A stretch of 64,000 bases of DNA from LVI-A0039 sp033105485 (GTDB lineage Bacteria > Bacillota_I > Bacilli_A > UBA3375). The notes below the pieces were generated by a model, which was not told the origin of the DNA, did not search any database, and saw only the letters and a list, made by a program, of their open reading frames with translations. Position numbers and translations under genes: made by a program. Location: positions 1 through 64,000 of the forward strand of contig CP136956.1 of the NCBI GenBank assembly GCA_033105485.1. Direction: 5' to 3'. This document shows, one piece after another, positions 44,148 to 51,532 of the stretch (the first letter of the stretch is position 1; each line of letters starts with the position of its first letter).

Positions 44148-44477
44148 ATGGAAACAATGCCAAAATGTCCAAAGTGTAATGAAGAATATACTTACGTTGA
44201 CGGTGAAATGTATATCTGTCCAATGTGTGCTCACGAATGGCCAGTAAACGAAGTAATTGAAGAAAAAGTATATAAAGACGCTAACGGAAACATCTTACAA
44301 GATGGAGATACTGTTACAGTTATTAAAGATTTAAAAGTTAAAGGTGCATCTAACCCGATTAAACAAGGAACGAAAGTTAAAAACATTCGTTTAGTAGATA
44401 GCGATCATGACATTGATTGTAAAATCGATGGATTCGGTGCTATGTCACTTAAATCTGAATTTGTAAAAAAATCATAA
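44148..44477 (+). CDS. PhnA/YjdM-family zinc-ribbon protein
   Basis: 109 residues. N-terminal zinc ribbon CPKCNEEYTYVDGEMYICPMC (two CxxC pairs; core CPKC and CPMC) and the C-terminal SH3-like domain with DGDTVTVIKDLKVKG and GFGAMSLKSEFVKK. The family is named from a phosphonate operon, but its function is not established and PhnA homologues do not by themselves imply phosphonate use. ATG 44148 follows AAAGGAGG; an upstream TTG in frame is not needed. Own promoter and terminator. Confidence 0.92.
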   Translation: METMPKCPKCNEEYTYVDGEMYICPMCAHEWPVNEVIEEKVYKDANGNILQDGDTVTVIKDLKVKGASNPIKQGTKVKNIRLVDSDHDIDCKIDGFGAMSLKSEFVKKS

Positions 44478-44506
44478 GATAATGCAATTAGCATTATCTT
44501 TTTTTT
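44478..44506 (+). terminator. Intrinsic terminator after the PhnA-like gene
   Basis: GATAATGC pairs perfectly with GCATTATC around AATTA, followed by eight T. Confidence 0.92.
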
Positions 44507-44522
44507 AAAATATAGGAGAATT

Positions 44523-45200
44523 ATGATCTTACTTGCAAGTGCAAAAACAATGAAGCCATCTGATACTACAGGTGCAACTAAACCAATATTCAAAGAGAAA
44601 GCAAAACCAATTAGAGAGAGTATTGCAAACCTTGATCAAGAGCAATTAGCTGCATACTTTAAAATAAAAGGAAAAACCTTAGATACAACTAATAATTATT
44701 ACTCACAACCAATTCACGGAAAAGTATACACAAGCTTAGATGGAGCGGTTTTCAAACAGGTTACTGCAACAGATGAGTCTTATATCAAAAATAATCTTTT
44801 TGTCTTAGATGCAATGTATGGGATTCTTAGAGGGACTGATCAAATTGAATTATTTAGATTGGATTTCAATACGAAAAGTCTATTAGAGCAAACATATTAC
44901 AATTACTGGAAAGAAGATGTTCATAACTTTATTGAGAACTCAAATCATAAACAGCTATTAGTATTAACAAGTGATGAATATACTAAGTTATTAAAACTTA
45001 AGGATTTAAATAAACAAATCTTCGAAATTGAATTTGATAGTGAAATTAAAAGTACTGTTCATAAGAAGCAAGCACGAGGAAAGATTGCTAATTATTGTAT
45101 TGAAAATAAGATTGATGATTATTCTAAACTTGATAATACACAAATCGAGGAATATAAATTACAGTTGAATGGAACTAAACTAGTAATTACGAGAGCTTAA
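44523..45200 (+). CDS. yaaA: YaaA-family peroxide-stress protein
   Basis: 225 residues of the YaaA (DUF328) family. LLASAKTMKP at the N-terminus, LDAMYGILRGTDQIELFRLDF, LTSDEYTKLLK and the C-terminal KKQARGKIANYCIEN are the family blocks. In E. coli YaaA lowers free iron and DNA damage under peroxide stress and binds DNA. The protein here is shorter than the ~255 residues usual. AGGAG precedes the ATG. It leads a compact run with a GNAT gene and map, each with its own ribosome binding site. Confidence 0.9.
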   Translation: MILLASAKTMKPSDTTGATKPIFKEKAKPIRESIANLDQEQLAAYFKIKGKTLDTTNNYYSQPIHGKVYTSLDGAVFKQVTATDESYIKNNLFVLDAMYGILRGTDQIELFRLDFNTKSLLEQTYYNYWKEDVHNFIENSNHKQLLVLTSDEYTKLLKLKDLNKQIFEIEFDSEIKSTVHKKQARGKIANYCIENKIDDYSKLDNTQIEEYKLQLNGTKLVITRA

Positions 45201-45209
45201 GGAGAAACA

Positions 45210-45707
45210 ATGTTTAGAAAAGCAGAAACCAAAGATATAGATCAAATAGTAGAATTATTAAAAAGTGCTAAGCGCCGTATGGCAGAAGATAATCTTGAAC
45301 AATGGGCAAATGGAGAAGAAGGTTATCCTAACCGTGAAATAGTTGTAAGTGACATTGAAAAACAAGAAATGTATGTAATTGACTTAGATGGCGACATTGC
45401 TGCTGTTTGTGCAATTAATGATGACTTCTACGAAAGTTATCCTGTTAAAATAGAAAAACAAGACGCACGAACTATTCACCGTGTTGCAGTTAATCAAAAT
45501 TATTTAGGTCAAGGTATAGGTAAACAAATCTATGCTAATGCAGAGCAAACTATAAAACAAATGGGATATAATACAGCAGTAGTTGATACATATACAATGA
45601 ATATTAAAATGTGTAATTTAATTAAAGTATGTAATTATACAGAACTTGGTGAGTTTCAACTATTTGATGATTTACCTAACTGGGTAATGTTTAAAAAAGA
45701 ACTATAA
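45210..45707 (+). CDS. GNAT-family N-acetyltransferase
   Basis: 165 residues. The acetyl-CoA motif is VNQNYLGQGIGKQIYANAEQ, preceded by the beta-strand pair AAVCAINDDFYESY and HRVAV, and the domain ends with NLIKVCNYTELGEF. Substrate unknown. It lies ten bases after yaaA and ten before map, each preceded by AAGGAG, so the three are one transcript. Codon use matches the neighbours. Confidence 0.88.
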   Translation: MFRKAETKDIDQIVELLKSAKRRMAEDNLEQWANGEEGYPNREIVVSDIEKQEMYVIDLDGDIAAVCAINDDFYESYPVKIEKQDARTIHRVAVNQNYLGQGIGKQIYANAEQTIKQMGYNTAVVDTYTMNIKMCNLIKVCNYTELGEFQLFDDLPNWVMFKKEL

Positions 45708-45716
45708 GGAGTAACA

Positions 45717-46505
45717 ATGTCAGAACAAATTAATCTAAAAAATGAAGAACAAATCAAAAAGATGATGCGAGCAGGTAATGTAGTTGCCAAGTGTCATACA
45801 GCATTAAAAGCAACAAATTTAGTAGGGATGAGTGCTCTAGAAGTTGATATGTTTGTAAATGATATAATTGAGGCTAATGGAGGGAAGTCAATTATTAAAG
45901 ACTATGATGGCTTTCCGGGCTATAATTGTATTTCAATAAATGATTGTGTAGTTCATGGAATCCCAGATAATACGATTCTAAAAGAAGGAGATATTGTCGG
46001 TATCGATATATCTGTAATTTTGGATGGTTATGTTGCGGATAGTTGTTGGTCTTATCCAGTTGGTGAGATTAATGATAAAGACAAGTATTTATTAGATCAT
46101 ACTGAAAAAGCCTTATTTAAAGGATTAAGCTGTATCAAAGCCGGAGAAAAAATAGGAACACTAGGTTATACAATTGAAAAGTATGCAAAACGTCATGGTT
46201 TAGGAGTAGTTAAAGAATTAGCAGGACATGGTGTTGGGACTGAATTACATGAAGACCCAATGGTTCCGAACTATGGAAAGAAAAATCGTGGAACTGTAAT
46301 GGAAGCTGGATTAACAATCGCAGTTGAGCCAATGCTAAACTTCGGAACTCCAAAAATATTCATTGAAGATGATGATTGGAGTATTATGACATTAGATGGT
46401 GAGAATTCTGCCCACTTCGAACATACAATTGTAGTTACTGAATCAGGTTATGAAATTATAACTATTGAACGTACAGAACAAGAAATAGAAAACTTTAAAT
46501 TCTAA
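45717..46505 (+). CDS. map: Methionine aminopeptidase type I
   Basis: Removes the initiator Met from nascent proteins. 262 residues. Metal ligands appear as Asp in GIDISVILDGYVADS (two Asp), His in ELAGHGVGTELHE, and Glu in AVEPMLNF and the final EHTIVV block. N-terminal IKKMMRAGNVVAKCH is typical. The start is at AAGGAG-ATG. A second map gene near secY is usual in Bacillota, so this may be an additional copy; that cannot be checked here. Confidence 0.96.
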   Translation: MSEQINLKNEEQIKKMMRAGNVVAKCHTALKATNLVGMSALEVDMFVNDIIEANGGKSIIKDYDGFPGYNCISINDCVVHGIPDNTILKEGDIVGIDISVILDGYVADSCWSYPVGEINDKDKYLLDHTEKALFKGLSCIKAGEKIGTLGYTIEKYAKRHGLGVVKELAGHGVGTELHEDPMVPNYGKKNRGTVMEAGLTIAVEPMLNFGTPKIFIEDDDWSIMTLDGENSAHFEHTIVVTESGYEIITIERTEQEIENFKF

Positions 46506-46563
46506 TATTATTCTAACTTTGAATTAGATATTAAGATTCTACAATTAGAAATAGATCAACTAT

Positions 46564-46593
46564 TAAAAAAAGGAACTTAACCGTTCCTTTTTC
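46564..46593. terminator. Bidirectional terminator between map and the hydrolase gene
   Basis: AAAAAAGGAAC pairs with GTTCCTTTTT around a 6-base loop, with A-tract and T-tract on opposite sides. Confidence 0.88.
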
Positions 46594-46595
46594 TA

Positions 46596-47060
46596 CTATA
46601 TAACTGTTACTTTAGTTTGTAGTGCACGTAAAGCAATAGTATTTACAGTCTGATCAATTGTAGTACAAAAGTCAGATAATACTCTAACTTCAAATCCCAA
46701 TTGACTTGCACTAAGAGCAGTATATGTGACACAGTTTTGAGTCATCATCCCACAAATGTCAATACTATCAATATTTGTTTCAGATAATAGAATTGCTAGG
46801 TTTTTCACATCAAAACTATCAGCTGTTTGCTTTATTATTTCATAGTCATAATTTAATTTATAATTATTAGGATACGAAATATTCCAATTGTTTGAGAATA
46901 AGCCCGTTTCATTAACGTGACGTACAGAGATTACTAAATCATATTTATCTGTATCAATTTGATTTATACTGGATATAATATGCTCAAAATTAAGAACTGG
47001 TAACCCTCCTTTTGGTGAGTATTCGTTTTGAATATCAATTACAAATAATGCATTTTTCAT
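46596..47060 (-). CDS. Isochorismatase-family cysteine hydrolase
   Basis: 154 residues, at the short end of the family. Catalytic triad residues are visible: Asp in LFVIDIQNEYSPKGG, Lys in IIKQTADSF and Cys in GMMTQNCVTYTALSA, the last being the clearest signature. Relatives include nicotinamidases, ureidosuccinate-type and unknown amidases; the substrate is not clear. GGGAGG precedes the ATG on the minus strand. It is divergent from an Lrp/AsnC regulator, which probably controls it. Confidence 0.88.
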   Translation of the reverse strand: MKNALFVIDIQNEYSPKGGLPVLNFEHIISSINQIDTDKYDLVISVRHVNETGLFSNNWNISYPNNYKLNYDYEIIKQTADSFDVKNLAILLSETNIDSIDICGMMTQNCVTYTALSASQLGFEVRVLSDFCTTIDQTVNTIALRALQTKVTVI

Positions 47061-47151
47061 TTTACCTCCCTTTCTATTAATAGTGTATAATATTTATAAG
47101 TTTAAAAAATACTCTAAAATAGGCTAATTAATTTCAAAATGAAAGGATGAT

Positions 47152-47553
47152 ATGGATCAAATCGATTATCAAATTATTGAATTACTTAAAATCAATGGTA
47201 AATTATCTAATACTGAACTCAGTAAACAGCTTTATATTAGTTCTCAAGCAATAGGTAAAAGACGAGGAAAATTAGAAGAGTTAGAGATGATAAGCAACTA
47301 CACAATCGATAGCTCTGTATATAAAACGGCATTTATAGAGATTTATATGAATAATAGTAACTTTAAACACTTTGAACAATCAATAAAAAGTTTGGATTAT
47401 CATCTTGAACTGCATAAAATTACAGGGAGTTATTGTTATTTAATAAAATTTGATCAAGTTGTAGATAAATTTGATGATAGTCTTGATCAAGTTGTAGCTG
47501 TAATTGAAGGCTATGCAAGATATAAAATAAATATTAGTAGTAAGCGAATGTAA
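47152..47553 (+). CDS. Lrp/AsnC-family transcriptional regulator
   Basis: 133 residues. N-terminal winged helix DQIDYQIIELLKINGKLSNT (20 residues) with recognition helix around SSQAIGKRRGKLEEL, and a C-terminal RAM-like effector domain (LHKITGSYCYLIKFDQV). Members sense amino acids or related metabolites as dimers or octamers. The 91-base AT-rich gap to the divergent hydrolase gene probably holds its operator. AAAGGATGAT precedes the ATG. Confidence 0.87.
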   Translation: MDQIDYQIIELLKINGKLSNTELSKQLYISSQAIGKRRGKLEELEMISNYTIDSSVYKTAFIEIYMNNSNFKHFEQSIKSLDYHLELHKITGSYCYLIKFDQVVDKFDDSLDQVVAVIEGYARYKINISSKRM

Positions 47554-47580
47554 AGATAAAAAATTTATAAAGAGGTAACT

Positions 47581-48138
47581 ATGAAAATGGCAGATGTATT
47601 AAAAGAATTAAATAGTGGAAAACAAATTGAAGGTGAATGCTTAGAAACACTTAGAGCGATTTCCGAACAAACAAGAAAATATACACATAAAATTAATACT
47701 GAATACTTAACTAACGAACAAATTAGTGATATATTCTCAGAAATGATTGGACAAGAGTTAGATAATTTTTGTTTATTTCCTCCGTTCAATACTGATTTTG
47801 GGAAGAATATATATGTTGGAAAAGATGTGTTCATAAATGCAGGATGTAAATTTCAAGATCAAGGTGGAATCTACATTGGTGATGAAACTTTAATTGGTCA
47901 CAATGTAGTAATTGCTACTCTTAATCATGAATTAGAGCCTGAAAATAGAGGTAACTTATGGCCAAAACCAGTAAAGATTGGTAATCAAGTATGGATTGGA
48001 TCTAACGCCACTATCCTACCAGGTGTTACAATTGGTGATGGTGCAGTAATTGCTGCTGGTAGTGTTGTAACTAAAGATGTAGATGCTTTAACAACTGTAG
48101 CTGGTGTGCCTGCTAAACTTATAAAAAAGATTAAATAA
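47581..48138 (+). CDS. Left-handed beta-helix sugar O-acetyltransferase (maltose acetyltransferase type)
   Basis: 185 residues. N-terminal maltose-acetyltransferase helix region (RAISEQTRKYTHKINTEY), then hexapeptide repeats from FGKNIYVGKDVFINAGC through IGNQVWIGSNATILPGVTIG, ending with VVTKDVDALTTVAGVPAKLI. The catalytic His lies in ATLNHELEPENR. It acetylates sugars or thiogalactosides; the true substrate is unknown. GAGGTAAC precedes the ATG; ATG 47587 is an alternative. A terminator follows. Confidence 0.93.
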   Translation: MKMADVLKELNSGKQIEGECLETLRAISEQTRKYTHKINTEYLTNEQISDIFSEMIGQELDNFCLFPPFNTDFGKNIYVGKDVFINAGCKFQDQGGIYIGDETLIGHNVVIATLNHELEPENRGNLWPKPVKIGNQVWIGSNATILPGVTIGDGAVIAAGSVVTKDVDALTTVAGVPAKLIKKIK

Positions 48139-48143
48139 TTTGA

Positions 48144-48172
48144 AAGATAATAGTTCGCTATTATTTTTTTTA
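48144..48172 (+). terminator. Intrinsic terminator after the acetyltransferase
   Basis: GATAATAG pairs with CTATTATT around a TTCG tetraloop, followed by seven or more T. Confidence 0.88.
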
Positions 48173-48182
48173 TGTCTCCCCC

Positions 48183-48213
48183 TTGACCTGAAGTTAACTT
48201 TAGGGTGTATAAT
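48183..48213 (+). promoter_or_regulatory. MerR-type promoter with 19-base spacer and central dyad
   Basis: TTGACC and a perfect TATAAT are separated by 19 bases, too long for normal polymerase binding but the hallmark of MerR-family activation. The spacer holds the dyad CCTGAAGTTAACTTTAGG, palindromic with one mismatched pair. MerR-type regulators of the AdhR/NmlR group use such sites before aldo/keto reductase and aldehyde-stress genes, which fits the gene behind it. The regulator gene is not in the window. Confidence 0.75.
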
Positions 48214-48245
48214 ATTGGCATATAGAAAAATTTGAGGAATAAATT

Positions 48246-48584
48246 ATGATATTAACAGAAACTTATACACTAAATAACGGGAATACAATTCCTAAATTAG
48301 GGTACGGAACTTGGATGATTGAAAATGATGATGCAGCTAAAGCTGTAGCAACTGCAATTGAAGTAGGTTACCGTCACATTGATACTGCACAAGCTTATGA
48401 AAATGAAGAAGGTGTAGGACAAGAAATTATTGATAGTGGAATTGATAGAGCTGAATTATTTATTACAACTAAAATTGCAGCTGAACATAAAACATATGAA
48501 GAGACTACAAGTTCAATTGATCAATCACTAGCTAAAATGCAATTAGAATACTTAGACCTAGTAATTATCCACAGTCCAAACTAG
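48246..48584 (+). pseudogene. Truncated aldo/keto reductase
   Basis: 112 residues of an aldo/keto reductase that normally has ~275. The N-terminal barrel is well conserved: GNTIPKLGYGTWMI, GYRHIDTAQAYENEEGVG with catalytic Asp and Tyr, TTKIAAEHKTY with the Lys, and LDLVIIHSPN, after which a TAG ends the frame. The NADPH-binding C-terminal half is missing, and nothing downstream resembles it. It keeps a good ribosome binding site (TTGAGGAA) and a MerR-type promoter, so a short product may still be made but should not be an active reductase. Confidence 0.82.
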
Positions 48585-48624
48585 TAACAAGTATAGTCAA
48601 TTTATTTGCGTAATCATTTACGTA

Positions 48625-48673
48625 ACTTTCTAATGTTAGATGCGTTATAATATAAATATAAACATTAGAAAGT
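48625..48673 (+). promoter_or_regulatory. Promoter of the Usp gene flanked by a perfect 13-bp inverted repeat
   Basis: ACTTTCTAATGTT (48625-48637) and its exact complement AACATTAGAAAGT (48661-48673) flank a TATAAT -10 (48646-48651). The left arm covers the -35 zone and the right arm the transcription start and run-up to the ribosome binding site. Such a layout suits a repressor bridging both arms; a folded RNA is less likely because the start lies between them. Confidence 0.6.
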
Positions 48674-48682
48674 GGTGAGGTT

Positions 48683-49111
48683 ATGAAAAGTAATATAGTA
48701 ATTTTTATTAATGATGATGAGAAAAAAGATAGAATTGTAACAGAAGCAATTAAGCAAGCAAAAATTAATGATGCGAAGGTAATAATCTTTCACCTGAACG
48801 AAGAAGAAGTTGCCTTTGCAGGATATGACATTTATATTGAACCGCGTATTTTTATAAAAGATATGATGTTAGGTACAGATTTAATGGATATTGTTGAGAA
48901 ATTAAATAATGAAGGTATTGAAAATGAATTAGTAATTATGAATTCACGTGCAAAATCATCAACTGTATACAACAAAGAATTACAAGACAAATATAAACCA
49001 AGTTTAATAATTTTGGGTTACAATAAAGAAAATCTAATTGACCGTATTCTTGGGTCTACATCTGAAAATGTAATCCAATATGCGGATTGTAATGTACTAG
49101 TAGTTAAATAA
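48683..49111 (+). CDS. Universal stress protein (UspA family)
   Basis: 142 residues of Usp fold. N-terminal NIVIFINDDEKKDRIVTEAI, the middle IIFHLNEEEV strand, and the ATP-binding C-terminus LIILGYNKENLIDRILGSTS with CNVLVVK at the end, close to the G-2x-G-9x-G(S/T) pattern though the first Gly pair is altered. Role in survival under stress is the family expectation. GGTGAGG precedes the ATG. The promoter is framed by a long perfect inverted repeat, suggesting tight control. Confidence 0.9.
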   Translation: MKSNIVIFINDDEKKDRIVTEAIKQAKINDAKVIIFHLNEEEVAFAGYDIYIEPRIFIKDMMLGTDLMDIVEKLNNEGIENELVIMNSRAKSSTVYNKELQDKYKPSLIILGYNKENLIDRILGSTSENVIQYADCNVLVVK

Positions 49112-49120
49112 ACTAATATA

Positions 49121-49148
49121 GAGAAGGTTCATTTGAGCCTTCTTTCTT
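49121..49148 (+). terminator. Intrinsic terminator after the Usp gene
   Basis: GAAGGTTC pairs with GAGCCTTC (one GU) around ATTT, followed by TTTCTTT. Confidence 0.85.
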
Positions 49149-49154
49149 TATGTA

Positions 49155-49352
49155 ATAATAATTGATCCAAACTCTTCAACAATTGCATTATCGATGGAAA
49201 AAGTATTATCACAACTTTCAGCAGCAACCGGTTCAATTCTATTTGGTTTTGTTTATACAATGTATGGGAGTTCTTATGTATTTGCAATTATGGTTGGGGC
49301 AGTAGTTGTTAAAATAGTACTTAGTTCGTTCATTGAATTTACAGAAGAATAG
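49155..49352 (+). pseudogene. C-terminal fragment of a membrane transporter, probably MFS
   Basis: An open frame without a proper start encodes ~65 residues: a polar stretch SSTIALSMEKVLSQLSAATG followed by two hydrophobic segments (GSILFGFVYTMYG and VFAIMVGAVVVKIVLSSFI) and a stop at 49350-49352. The pattern resembles the last two helices of a major-facilitator transporter. The rest of the gene is gone. ATG 49194 in frame could start a 52-residue peptide, but no ribosome binding site is apparent. A small terminator follows. Confidence 0.4.
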
Positions 49353-49371
49353 TATAATTATATTTTAAGAA

Positions 49372-49394
49372 TTCTAGGAAACTAGATTTTTTTT
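49372..49394 (+). terminator. Small terminator after the transporter fragment
   Basis: TCTAG-GAAA-CTAGA followed by eight or more T; short stem but long U-tract. Confidence 0.6.
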
Positions 49395-49402
49395 ATTTCA
49401 TT

Positions 49403-49425
49403 AACACCTAATTAAGTGTTATACT
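49403..49425 (+). promoter_or_regulatory. Extended -10 promoter overlapped by a dyad
   Basis: AACACCTAATTAAGTGTT is a dyad with one mismatch pair and overlaps the extended -10 TGTTATACT (49417-49425). It would drive the broken DUF2785 gene; the dyad position suggests a repressor site. Confidence 0.45.
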
Positions 49426-49473
49426 CTAGTTGAGCAGTACTTAGTATATTAACCACTGATGTGAAGTGCTTAA

Positions 49474-50199
49474 ATGGATAATAAATTTCAATTACTAGAT
49501 CAAAAGTTGAAGTTAATTGGGAGTAAAGATGAACAACTACGAGAACAAACGTTTGAGTTTTGGCATCTTTCAAGAATTAATAACCAATTTGACAATGATC
49601 AATATAAATATTTGTTGATTCAAAGTTTAAAGTTAATTATGTACAACATAAAATTTGACGCTAATTACTCGGTATTAACCCGTTCTTATAGCTTGTTACT
49701 TATAGATTGTTTATTGCAAGTAGATAGTGACTATTGTATTTATAGCAGTGCATAAATACAAATGATTATCAAACAATTAGTAATTTATATGAAGCAAGAG
49801 AAGAACTTTAGTGGATATCAACAAGGTATAGGATGGATCCATACATTTGCACATTTAAGTGATTGTATTTATTCACTTGCAATATCCCCCAAAACGACAA
49901 ATAGTCAGAAACAAGAGTTATTAAAAGCTTTTTTAGGGTCAATAGATTCTAATTCAAGTGTTTATTCATTTAGGGAAGATGAACGTATTGCAAGGGCTTT
50001 AAATGCGTTCTCTATCGACTTTGATGTCTAAATTCTAAGTTGGTTTAAGACAAGAAAAGAATATTTACTAACTATTAATGTTGAAGAAGAGCAAAAACAG
50101 CTACTTGTGAGCAAGTATCGCCAAGTTGTAAAAGCTCTGTTTAAGTATGATAAACATCGAGATGAATTACTAGTATTACTTGATACGCTATATTGCTAG
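49474..50199 (+). pseudogene. DUF2785-family gene interrupted by two in-frame stops
   Basis: One uninterrupted frame runs from ATG 49474 to TAG 50197 apart from TAA at 49753-49755 and TAA at 50029-50031. The middle piece has YMKQEKNFSGYQQGIGWIHTFAHLSD (core GYQQGIGWIHTFAHLSD), matching the E-x-D/N-x-xGY...GWxHxxAH pattern of DUF2785, whose function is unknown. The pieces before and after read as helical protein in the same frame. No frameshift is needed to join them. The upstream region still has a promoter. Near the first stop another frame reads protein-like for ~15 codons, so compensating indels are also possible. Confidence 0.7.
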
Positions 50200-50235
50200 A
50201 GAGGAAGAGTTGCATTTGCGGCTCTTACAAATATT

Positions 50236-51165
50236 ATGTTAAAAATGTACAAAAATGAAAGTCAGCGATTAGTTGAGGCAACTGCGCTAGATCAAAAAAT
50301 ATGGATAGATTTATACGCTCCAACAAAAGAAGAAGTAGATAATGTTGTAGAAATGACAGGAGTTCAACGCGACTTCTTAACATCAGTGTTAGATGCTGAA
50401 GAAAGTTCACGTATTGATATTGAAGATGACCAGATGTTAATTGTTATCAACGTTGCGGTTAGACAGGATGAGACTACAACTCAGTTCAGAACAATTCCAT
50501 TAGGTATAGTAATATTAAGAGATTATATAATTACAGTTTCATTAGAAGAACTAGATTGTTTAAATAAGTTTAGACTTTTAGGAAACAGAATAGTAAACGT
50601 TGAAAAACAAGCTAAATTTACTTTACAAATGATTTATCAAGTTACAGCACTATATCTAAGACACTTAAATAGTTTAAATGCTAAAACTGATCAAATTGAA
50701 GATGCTTTATATGATAATATGGAAGATGAACTTTTTATTGATTTATTAAAAATTGAGAAAACGTTAGTTTACTTCCGTAACTCACTATCAAGTAACAAAA
50801 GCGTTGTTGATAAATTATTTAGAAGTAGTTATTTAACACTATACGAACAAGATGAAAATTTACTTGATGATATTAATATTGAGCTTATTCAAGCAATGGA
50901 GATGTCGGAAACAAGTGCGGCAATCATTAGAAGTATTCGTGATGGTATTGCATCTTTAATGTCCAATAAGTTAAATGTTACGATGCAAGCATTAGCTGCA
51001 ATTACAATTATTATGACTATACCAACAATGGTATTTAGTTTTTATGGTATGAACGTAAATTTAGGTGACACTGGATTTGAATATTATGCTGTAGCTATAA
51101 TTGCTGTTACAAGTGTAATCACGCTGATAGTATACTTCATTATGCGTAATCGTAAATTTTTCTAG
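50236..51165 (+). CDS. corA: CorA-family magnesium/divalent cation transporter
   Basis: 309 residues. The large N-terminal cytoplasmic domain is followed by two C-terminal membrane helices; the pore signature YGMNVN ends the first. Forms pentameric channels gated by Mg in the family. The start is uncertain: ATG 50236 has no good ribosome binding site, the best purine-rich sequence (GAGAGGAAGAG, 50199-50209) being too far upstream; ATG 50245 is an alternative. Upstream the same frame is open back to the DUF2785 stop at 50197. Possibly translation is inefficient. Confidence 0.92.
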   Translation: MLKMYKNESQRLVEATALDQKIWIDLYAPTKEEVDNVVEMTGVQRDFLTSVLDAEESSRIDIEDDQMLIVINVAVRQDETTTQFRTIPLGIVILRDYIITVSLEELDCLNKFRLLGNRIVNVEKQAKFTLQMIYQVTALYLRHLNSLNAKTDQIEDALYDNMEDELFIDLLKIEKTLVYFRNSLSSNKSVVDKLFRSSYLTLYEQDENLLDDINIELIQAMEMSETSAAIIRSIRDGIASLMSNKLNVTMQALAAITIIMTIPTMVFSFYGMNVNLGDTGFEYYAVAIIAVTSVITLIVYFIMRNRKFF

Positions 51166-51173
51166 GAAAAATA

Positions 51174-51254
51174 ATTATTGAAGAACCTACAGGTGAATTA
51201 ATATATTCAAATGATGGATATATTGGTGGTGAACATCAACAATTCACGATATAG
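51174..51254 (+). other. Short coding-like remnant after corA
   Basis: Twenty-six codons read IIEEPTGELIYSNDGYIGGE (first 20) and end in TAG without any start. Composition is protein-like, but I recognise no family. It may be the tail of a lost gene. Confidence 0.25.
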
Positions 51255-51277
51255 AATTTAACTTAATATAAATTAAG

Positions 51278-51307
51278 AACTTAGTCATAATGACTAGGTT
51301 TTTTTTT
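51278..51307 (+). terminator. Intrinsic terminator downstream of corA
   Basis: AACTTAGTCA pairs with TGACTAGGTT (one GU) around a 3-base loop, followed by seven T. Confidence 0.88.
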
Positions 51308-51468
51308 GTGCCACATGAGATGTTTTGATGTATATATAAGAATGTTATTTACTATATATAAAATTGCTTATACAAGGCTTAACTAGTATAAATTTACCCA
51401 TTATTTTCAATTAAATCGTACAGGTGTGTATTTTGATAGTTTAGTTGTGATGTTTCTGTGTGGATATG
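51308..51468. other. Non-coding AT-rich upstream region of the large synthase gene
   Basis: No coding frame, RNA gene or riboswitch is recognisable. It starts with GTGCCACA right after the terminator and is rich in T/G-biased short runs. It could bind regulators of the promoter that follows. Confidence 0.4.
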
Positions 51469-51497
51469 TTGACCACTATTTAACGTCGTGGTATATT
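51469..51497 (+). promoter_or_regulatory. Promoter of the large GT2 synthase and wecB
   Basis: TTGACC, a 17-base spacer ending in TGG, then TATATT; both a good -35 and an extended -10. The start codon is 36 bases further. Confidence 0.82.
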
Positions 51498-51532
51498 GTA
51501 TTTAATAAAATTTATTATATAAGTGAGGAAAT

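Noticed and set aside
51308..51532. c-di-GMP riboswitch upstream of the GT2 synthases
   Set aside because: Neither this region nor 57785-57952 shows the conserved core of a c-di-GMP aptamer.
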